From Acidobacteriaceae bacterium (GTDB lineage: Bacteria; Acidobacteriota; Terriglobia; Bryobacterales; Bryobacteraceae), in contig JAFAZU010000531.1 of NCBI GenBank assembly GCA_019239585.1, positions 1-9,710 of the forward strand: a DNA stretch of 9,710 nt, written 5' to 3'. The notes under the pieces were generated by a model. The model was given only the letters and a program-made list of their open reading frames with translations. It was not told where the DNA came from and did not search any database. Each line of letters opens with the position of its first letter. Position 1 is the first letter of the stretch. The position numbers were made by a program, and so were the translations under genes. Below are positions 5,642 through 9,710 of this stretch, piece after piece.

Positions 5642-6702
5642 AAAAACTTTCATTACAAAAATTTAGTAAAGTTTTGCTTGGACTGACAGCAGTAGCAGTG
5701 CTGCCGGTAATACCTGCTTTCGGCAGGGTGGAACCAAACACTCGAACCTTTACAGCGGGAGAACAGGCAAAGGTTCAGGGCGTGATTATCTCGCGCGACG
5801 GTCAAACAATCAAACTGCGCGACGACGACGATTCGGTCGGCACTATCGACCTTACGAACAATACCAGAATTCAGCTGAAGCACGGTCTTTTTAGTCGGAA
5901 AAGTGCCATGAACGCGGATTCGCTTGTTTCCGGCCTGCGCGTCGAGGCGCAAGGAAAGGGAAACGAGAAAGGCGAACTGGTTGCTGACCGCGTTACTTTC
6001 GACCCCAACTCGATGAAAGCGTCTCGTCAGATCGACACACGCGTCTCTCCGCTTGAAGCTCGCACAGGTGGTTTGGAAGGCCGGGCCGGTCAGTTAGAGG
6101 GCCGGGCCGGTCAACTGGAAAACCGTGCCGGTCAGATGGAAAACCGTCAGGGGCAATTAGAAACTCAGGAAAAGCAGACCCAGCAGCAGGTAGGACAGGT
6201 AAAGGTCACGGCTGATCAGGCGAACCAAGGCGTCAGTGATGTGAACCAGCGCGTCTCTAATCTTGATCAGTATCAGCAGAAGTATAAGGAGACGGTCTAT
6301 TTCAAGCTGAACAGCGCGGTTCTTGCTCCGAGTGAAAAACAAAAACTTGATACAGTCATTCAGCAGACTCAGAATGAAAAGGGCTATATCGTTGAAGTGG
6401 CGGGTTTTGCTGATAAGACTGGAAAGGCCGCGCTGAACCAAACTTTGAGCGAATCGCGCGCTAATGCTGTTGTCCGCTATCTGGAGCAGCAAGGCAATAT
6501 TCCGATTCATCGCATTCTCACCCCCACTGGAATGGGAACTTCCCACGAAGCTGCTGATAACAGTACCAGCCAAGGTCGCAAGCTCAACCGCAGAGTGGAA
6601 GTTACTGTTTTGATTAACCAGGGCGTTGTAGCAGGCTCGAGTCAATCGTCAGGGCCAAACTCCACCACTTCTGCAACTCCCAAACAACCGGGCGGCTTCT
6701 AA
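5638..6702 (+). CDS. Exported OmpA-family protein with DUF5666-like N-terminal domain and heptad-repeat coiled coil
   Basis: A 354-residue envelope protein. Residues 1-29 form a signal peptide (two lysines, hydrophobic core, AFG-R as probable cleavage); there is no lipobox cysteine. Residues about 42-123 look like a small beta domain of the DUF5666 kind (VQGVIISRDGQTIKLRD, then LVSGLRVEAQGKG). Residues 139-180 hold six 7-residue repeats of the LEGRAGQ type, followed by a Gln-rich helical stretch to about 217, together a likely coiled coil. Residues about 218-326 are an OmpA C-terminal domain: VYFKLNSAVLAPSE opening, D259 and R274 in the GFADKTGKAALNQTLSESRA peptidoglycan-binding segment, and the RKLNRRVEV close. 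The tail is Ser/Thr/Gly-rich. It probably anchors to peptidoglycan through OmpA while the coiled coil spaces the beta domain. There is no transmembrane beta barrel of the classic OmpA type. A strong terminator follows. Confidence 0.88.
   Translation: MKKLSLQKFSKVLLGLTAVAVLPVIPAFGRVEPNTRTFTAGEQAKVQGVIISRDGQTIKLRDDDDSVGTIDLTNNTRIQLKHGLFSRKSAMNADSLVSGLRVEAQGKGNEKGELVADRVTFDPNSMKASRQIDTRVSPLEARTGGLEGRAGQLEGRAGQLENRAGQMENRQGQLETQEKQTQQQVGQVKVTADQANQGVSDVNQRVSNLDQYQQKYKETVYFKLNSAVLAPSEKQKLDTVIQQTQNEKGYIVEVAGFADKTGKAALNQTLSESRANAVVRYLEQQGNIPIHRILTPTGMGTSHEAADNSTSQGRKLNRRVEVTVLINQGVVAGSSQSSGPNSTTSATPKQPGGF
6052..6177 (+). repeat. Six tandem 21-base units encoding heptads in the OmpA-type protein
   Basis: Six consecutive in-frame units begin at 6052, 6073, 6094, 6115, 6136 and 6157. 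The second and third are near identical in DNA (ggccgggccggtca core) and encode LEGRAGQ twice; the fourth and fifth are LENRAGQ and MENRQGQ; the first and last are more diverged. Leucine or methionine recurs every seven residues, as in a coiled coil. The near identity of the middle units suggests recent duplication or slippage that keeps the frame. Confidence 0.85.
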
Positions 6703-6742
6703 GCGCATAGCTTCTCGGCATTGTCCACTGTTCCGGGAAATA

Positions 6743-6779
6743 GGGCCAAGTAGCTTCAAACTACTTGGCCCGTTCTTTT
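6743..6779 (+). terminator. Intrinsic terminator after the OmpA-type gene
   Basis: A perfect 11-base-pair stem, GGGCCAAGTAG (6743-6753) with CTACTTGGCCC (6761-6771), closes a 7-base loop and is followed by GTTCTTTT. It begins 40 bases after the OmpA-type stop. The convergent esterase gene ends at 6785, so the hairpin may also serve the opposite strand, though the minus-strand U-run (TATTT) is poor. Confidence 0.88.
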
Positions 6780-6784
6780 GGAAG

Positions 6785-7951
6785 CTAAGGAACTGAGGTG
6801 GGGGCCGGAGAGCTATTTCGAAAGAGAAGCGGCGCGAAGTCAATCAGATTGCGCCGCCACACCATCCATGTGTGCATGCCTGGTGTTTCAATCTGTGTCA
6901 ATTGGATCCCTTTACCCTTCAAATACGCTACAGTCTGACGATTGCTCGTGATGAGCGAATCCTCTGTCCCGCAAGCAATCCAAAGCAGGTGCAGTTGTGA
7001 ATTAGCCGCCGCGCTGATCTGAGGGAAAGCGGCAGGTAGATCATTTCCCAGCCCTCCTGCGCTAAACGAACCAACGTAAGAGAACAGGTCCAACCGGTTT
7101 AATCCAGTTAACAGGGATTCCGCGCCGCCCATCGAGAGTCCCGCAATGGCGCGCGATTCCCGGTTTGCAGAAACCTTGTACATCCGCTCCACGCGGGGCA
7201 TCACTTCGTCAATCAAGGCATTCCGAAAATTATCGACATTTCGTTGCCGCAACGCGGGACTCCGAAACCCGCCCGTACCGGTCTGCAGGATCTCGGGCGC
7301 GCCGTAGCCGAGTGCCATTACGATAACCATCGGTTTCGCTTTGCTTTGTGCAATGAGTGTATCCAGGATATAGTTGGCCTTGCCTACGGCTGTCCATCCG
7401 CTCGCATCGTCACTGAAGCCGTGACAAAGATAAAGCACCGGATATAAAGTGCTGGCGTTAGGGTCATAACCGGGCGGCGTGTATACATAAAAATCCCGGT
7501 GGTCGCCCACGATACTTGACTTGTAAAAGTGATGATGTACCGTGCCATGTGGAATGTCGGTAGGTTCCCAAGGCATTGGCGTCGCGCCCGGAACATGCAA
7601 AGAGCTGCTCGGGTTTAAAAGGTTCGGAATAATGGACGAATTGGACGGATCAAGCTGGCGTATGCCATCTACGGTAAATGAGTAGCCGTAATAATCAGGC
7701 GGGAGCGATTGCGTGGTGACGCTCCAAACTGCTCCCTCACTCTTTACTAGGTCCAAAGCCTGCTTGGTACCTTCTAAGTGGACCTCCACCTTTTGTGCGT
7801 TAGGAGCGTGAAGCCGAAACGTGACACGCCCGTCACTCCCGACCTCTGGCGAGTGGATTGCCTGCTGCTGTTGCTGCTGCGCCAGAGTCATCGGCGACAT
7901 TGCTAAAAGGAGTAAAGCTAAGCTCTTGAAATGAGAAAGGGAAGAAAGCAT
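6785..7951 (-). CDS. Secreted esterase: E-set/CBM48-like N-terminal domain plus esterase-D type alpha/beta hydrolase
   Basis: A 388-residue exported hydrolase. Residues 1-24 are a signal peptide (hydrophobic SLALLLLAMSP core, TLA before a run of six glutamines). Residues about 35-120 form an immunoglobulin-like E-set/CBM48-like domain (VTFRLHAPNAQKVEVHL, then YYGYSFTVDG). Residues about 135-380 are a PF00756 esterase: oxyanion region LYLCHGFSDD, nucleophile S273 in GLSMGG, acid D331 in CGTEDSL, and H360 in GMHTW, so the catalytic triad is complete. The closest known architecture is that of feruloyl/acetyl-xylan esterases of the XynZ/Fae1A type, which release hydroxycinnamates from plant xylan; enterochelin-esterase-like activity is an alternative. 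The neighbouring genes do not tell the substrate. The ATG at 7951 has no clear Shine-Dalgarno sequence but gives the only sensible signal peptide. Confidence 0.9.
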   Translation of the reverse strand: MLSSLSHFKSLALLLLAMSPMTLAQQQQQQAIHSPEVGSDGRVTFRLHAPNAQKVEVHLEGTKQALDLVKSEGAVWSVTTQSLPPDYYGYSFTVDGIRQLDPSNSSIIPNLLNPSSSLHVPGATPMPWEPTDIPHGTVHHHFYKSSIVGDHRDFYVYTPPGYDPNASTLYPVLYLCHGFSDDASGWTAVGKANYILDTLIAQSKAKPMVIVMALGYGAPEILQTGTGGFRSPALRQRNVDNFRNALIDEVMPRVERMYKVSANRESRAIAGLSMGGAESLLTGLNRLDLFSYVGSFSAGGLGNDLPAAFPQISAAANSQLHLLWIACGTEDSLITSNRQTVAYLKGKGIQLTQIETPGMHTWMVWRRNLIDFAPLLFRNSSPAPTSVP

Positions 7952-7993
7952 GGATACTTTGTCTTTATCACAACAGAAGGTTAATTCTACGGA
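7952..7993. promoter_or_regulatory. Short divergent promoter region between the esterase and TauE-type genes
   Basis: Only 42 bases separate the two start codons, so their promoters must overlap or extend into coding sequence. On the plus strand TTGTCT (7959-7964) and TTAATT (7981-7986) are 16 bases apart and resemble -35 and -10 boxes; the ATG at 7994 would then lie at or next to the transcription start. On the minus strand GATAAA lies 12 bases before the esterase ATG. Confidence 0.4.
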
Positions 7994-8830
7994 ATGAATA
8001 CCATCGAGTTTACAGGAGTGGTGCTGATTGCTTCGGTGCTGGCCGGTTTTGTCGGCTCTCTCACAGGTCTTGGCGGCGGCGTGATTGTCACTCCTGTTTT
8101 GACCCTCTTTCTCCGGGTCGACCTGCGTTACGCGATAGGAGCAAGTTTGATCTCTGTCATAGCTACCTCCTCTGGCGCGGCAGCAGCTTATGTTCGTGAT
8201 GGCTTCTCAAACATCCGAATCGGCATGTTTCTTGAAATTGCTACAACCTTGGGCGCTTTGTTCGGTGCTTATCTTGGGGCGCACGTTCCGACGGGCGCGC
8301 TCAGCATTATTTTCGGCATCGTTTTGCTCCAGGCCGCTTGGCAAAGCGTTCACGAACATAAGGGCAATAAACCTGCTTTGCCGCCAGATCCAGCGGCGGA
8401 GCGCCTGAAGTTGAATGGAGATTATTACGCCGAAGGAAAAAGTGAGCACTATTCTGCGCACCGCATCAAAACGGGCTTCGGGTTAATGTTTGGCGCGGGC
8501 ACGCTTTCCGGCCTGCTTGGGATTGGTTCCGGCTCCCTTAAAGTGATTGCCATGGACCAAGCCATGCAACTGCCCTTCAAAGTTTCTACTGCTACCAGCA
8601 ACTTCATGATCGGCGTAACCGCTGCCGCCAGCGCCAGCGTGTATCTCAGTCGCGGTTACGTTAATCCCGCGATTGTGATGCCCGTTATGCTTGGCGTGCT
8701 GTGCGGTTCCACGGTGGGGGCGCGCTTCCTTCCTCGCCTGCCGGTCACGGTACTGCGCCGAATATTCGCCGTTGTGGTGGCCATTATCGGATTTCAGATG
8801 ATGTTTGAAGGCATCCGAGGGCACCATTAA
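7994..8830 (+). CDS. TauE/SafE-family membrane permease
   Basis: A 278-residue inner-membrane protein of the TauE/SafE (DUF81) family, whose members move sulfite, sulfoacetate or related anions; this one's substrate is unknown. It shows the internal repeat typical of the family: GFVGSLTGLGGGVIVTP (18-34) in the first half and GTLSGLLGIGSGSLKVIAMD (169-188) in the second. About seven or eight hydrophobic segments are visible. A hydrophilic loop at about 118-158 (PPDPAAERLKLNGDYY region) separates the halves. The stretch TATSNFMIGVTAAASASVYL (199-218) is typical of the clade that neighbours DUF1634 genes. The second GGG-type motif reads GSG here, a mild departure. The start at ATG 7994 lacks a good ribosome site. 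The next gene starts 8 bases downstream. Confidence 0.92.
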   Translation: MNTIEFTGVVLIASVLAGFVGSLTGLGGGVIVTPVLTLFLRVDLRYAIGASLISVIATSSGAAAAYVRDGFSNIRIGMFLEIATTLGALFGAYLGAHVPTGALSIIFGIVLLQAAWQSVHEHKGNKPALPPDPAAERLKLNGDYYAEGKSEHYSAHRIKTGFGLMFGAGTLSGLLGIGSGSLKVIAMDQAMQLPFKVSTATSNFMIGVTAAASASVYLSRGYVNPAIVMPVMLGVLCGSTVGARFLPRLPVTVLRRIFAVVVAIIGFQMMFEGIRGHH

Positions 8831-8838
8831 GCACTCAC

Positions 8839-9222
8839 ATGCGCGTCACAGATCAGAGTATTGAAAAAACCGTCAGTATTGTGCTGCGGACCGGAGTGGT
8901 TATTTCCGGTCTCATTGTGCTGTTGGGCGGCATTTACTTTTTGGTGCGGCATGGCCGCGAACCCGCCAATTATCACGTGTTCAAAGCACAAGCGTATGCG
9001 GGCCACTATATCGTCAACATTCTCCGTGGCGTTTGGAGCTTACAAGGACGATCCATCATTCAGTTAGGCGTTCTTTGTCTGATAGCAACGCCCATTGTTC
9101 GAGTAATCGTTTCACTGATCGGACTCTCTCTAGAGCGTGACCGGACTTATGTCCTGATTACGTCGATTGTTCTTTTGATTCTGCTGTACAGTTTGATCTC
9201 CGGTGCAGCAGGGGCTACCTAA
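8839..9222 (+). CDS. DUF1634 membrane protein
   Basis: A 127-residue protein of unknown function with three membrane segments at about 12-35, 71-95 and 103-121. The stretch QLGVLCLIATPIVRV (75-89) is the mark of the DUF1634 family. Genes of this family very often follow TauE/SafE permeases, and here the start is only 8 bases after the permease stop, so they almost certainly share a transcript. An accessory or second subunit of the permease is the likeliest role, by association only. No clear Shine-Dalgarno sequence precedes ATG 8839, so translation may depend on coupling to the upstream gene. The stop TAA overlaps the stop of the opposing gene by four bases. Confidence 0.85.
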   Translation: MRVTDQSIEKTVSIVLRTGVVISGLIVLLGGIYFLVRHGREPANYHVFKAQAYAGHYIVNILRGVWSLQGRSIIQLGVLCLIATPIVRVIVSLIGLSLERDRTYVLITSIVLLILLYSLISGAAGAT

Positions 9223-9710
9223 CGCAACTGAGATTCCAGCTCATCAAAACGCCGTTTCAGTTCATATAGTTCAGTTCGTAGCTGTTGCACTTCTTCTTCG
9301 AGTTGTGAAATTCTTGATGGCTGCGCTGGCGTGCTGGTCTCCCGCGCGGCTTCTATCACGGGCTCGCCTGAGAGCAAGTGTGCATAACGACCTTCCTTTT
9401 GGCCGGGCTGTCGCGGGAGCTTGGTCACTAGCGCGCCCGCGTTCGGCCAGTCTCCCAGTTTTTCAAGAACCCGCTCCACCTCTGATGAATCTGTAAACGA
9501 AAATAAGCGTTCACTGCGGTCCTTGATCTCAGCTACGGTTTGTGGCTCACGCAGCAAAAGTACGCACAGCACCGCTAATTCACGCCTTCCTAAGTTGAGC
9601 GTCTCCGAAATCCGTTGACTGTACTTTGTCACCCGGCTGCCGGTAATCACAAACGCCATGCGCTTCGCGCGCAGACTCTCCAAAGCAGCTAAAACCGTTT
9701 CTTCATCAAA
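9219..9710 (-). CDS. YceH-type protein (DUF480/UPF0502), 5' end cut by the window
   Basis: The open frame continues to the right edge, so the N-terminus is missing; 163 codons are visible out of about 215-220 expected. YceH proteins consist of two winged-helix domains and a C-terminal coiled coil; their biochemical role is unknown. Seen, numbering from the window edge: the end of the first winged helix (RVTKYSQR, 26-33), the second winged helix (about 38-115, with LLLREPQTVAEI and RLFSFTD followed by SEVERVLEKL), the diagnostic LPRQPGQKEGRYAHLLSGE (98-116), and a leucine-spaced coiled coil at about 133-160. E. coli YceH has the equivalent GNRVTKYEQR and PGKRESRYMHLFSGE strings. The true start lies beyond 9710. 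Confidence 0.92.
   Translation of the reverse strand, partial: FDEETVLAALESLRAKRMAFVITGSRVTKYSQRISETLNLGRRELAVLCVLLLREPQTVAEIKDRSERLFSFTDSSEVERVLEKLGDWPNAGALVTKLPRQPGQKEGRYAHLLSGEPVIEAARETSTPAQPSRISQLEEEVQQLRTELYELKRRFDELESQLR

Noticed and set aside
5477..5653. Extension of the MFS transporter to an upstream ATG at 5653
   Set aside because: The added residues are not membrane-like, the start would overlap the OmpA-type gene, and GTG 5476 has its own AGGGGA ribosome site.
6157..6645. 162-codon minus-strand open frame with a leucine-rich, hydrophobic product inside the OmpA-type gene
   Set aside because: It is antisense to the Gln-rich and OmpA domains; CTG/TTG runs opposite CAG/CAA codons explain the leucine richness.
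1..9710. Search for CRISPR arrays, tRNA or rRNA genes, insertion sequences and attachment sites
   Set aside because: No regular spaced repeats, cloverleaf-like stretches, transposase motifs or long terminal inverted repeats were seen by eye on either strand.

Overview
This window looks like a chromosomal segment of a Gram-negative soil-type bacterium, most probably an acidobacterium of the Terriglobia/Koribacter kind. The grounds are the PadR regulator fragment, which matches the acidobacterial PadR subtype (TIGR03433-like wording such as LDLLQGTLDLMVLQTLE and GPLHGYGIARRIEQ), the OmpA-type outer-membrane protein, the moderate GC content and the mixture of gene families. The assignment is inference; no rRNA or marker gene is present.

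Layout, left to right. A PadR-family regulator (minus strand) runs off the left edge. Its upstream region contains nested palindromes and is shared with a divergent VapBC-type toxin-antitoxin operon (454-1108), which has its own perfect 9-8-9 inverted-repeat operator. Convergent to it is a large membrane-bound iron-sulfur oxidoreductase (NarI-like b-type cytochrome domain, two 4Fe-4S clusters, two CCG domains) of the FadF/EtfD type. A divergent UDP-glucuronate decarboxylase gene follows, then a convergent MFS transporter.

Divergent from the MFS gene is an exported OmpA-family protein (DUF5666-like N-terminus, heptad-repeat coiled coil, OmpA peptidoglycan-binding domain), closed by a strong intrinsic terminator. 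A secreted two-domain esterase faces it. Divergent from the esterase, 42 bases away, are a TauE/SafE permease and a DUF1634 membrane protein in an apparent operon. The right edge holds a YceH-type (DUF480/UPF0502) protein, cut at its 5' end, whose stop codon overlaps the DUF1634 stop.

The genes are mostly single transcription units of unrelated function: housekeeping and envelope genes plus one toxin-antitoxin pair. Only vapBC and tauE-DUF1634 look like true operons. I see no IS element, tRNA, rRNA, CRISPR or phage module. Nothing here amounts to a clear new multi-gene system. The most unusual signals are the OmpA protein's domain architecture and leader ORF, the operator-like palindromes around padR/vapB, and several start codons without a Shine-Dalgarno sequence that sit just downstream of -10-like hexamers.
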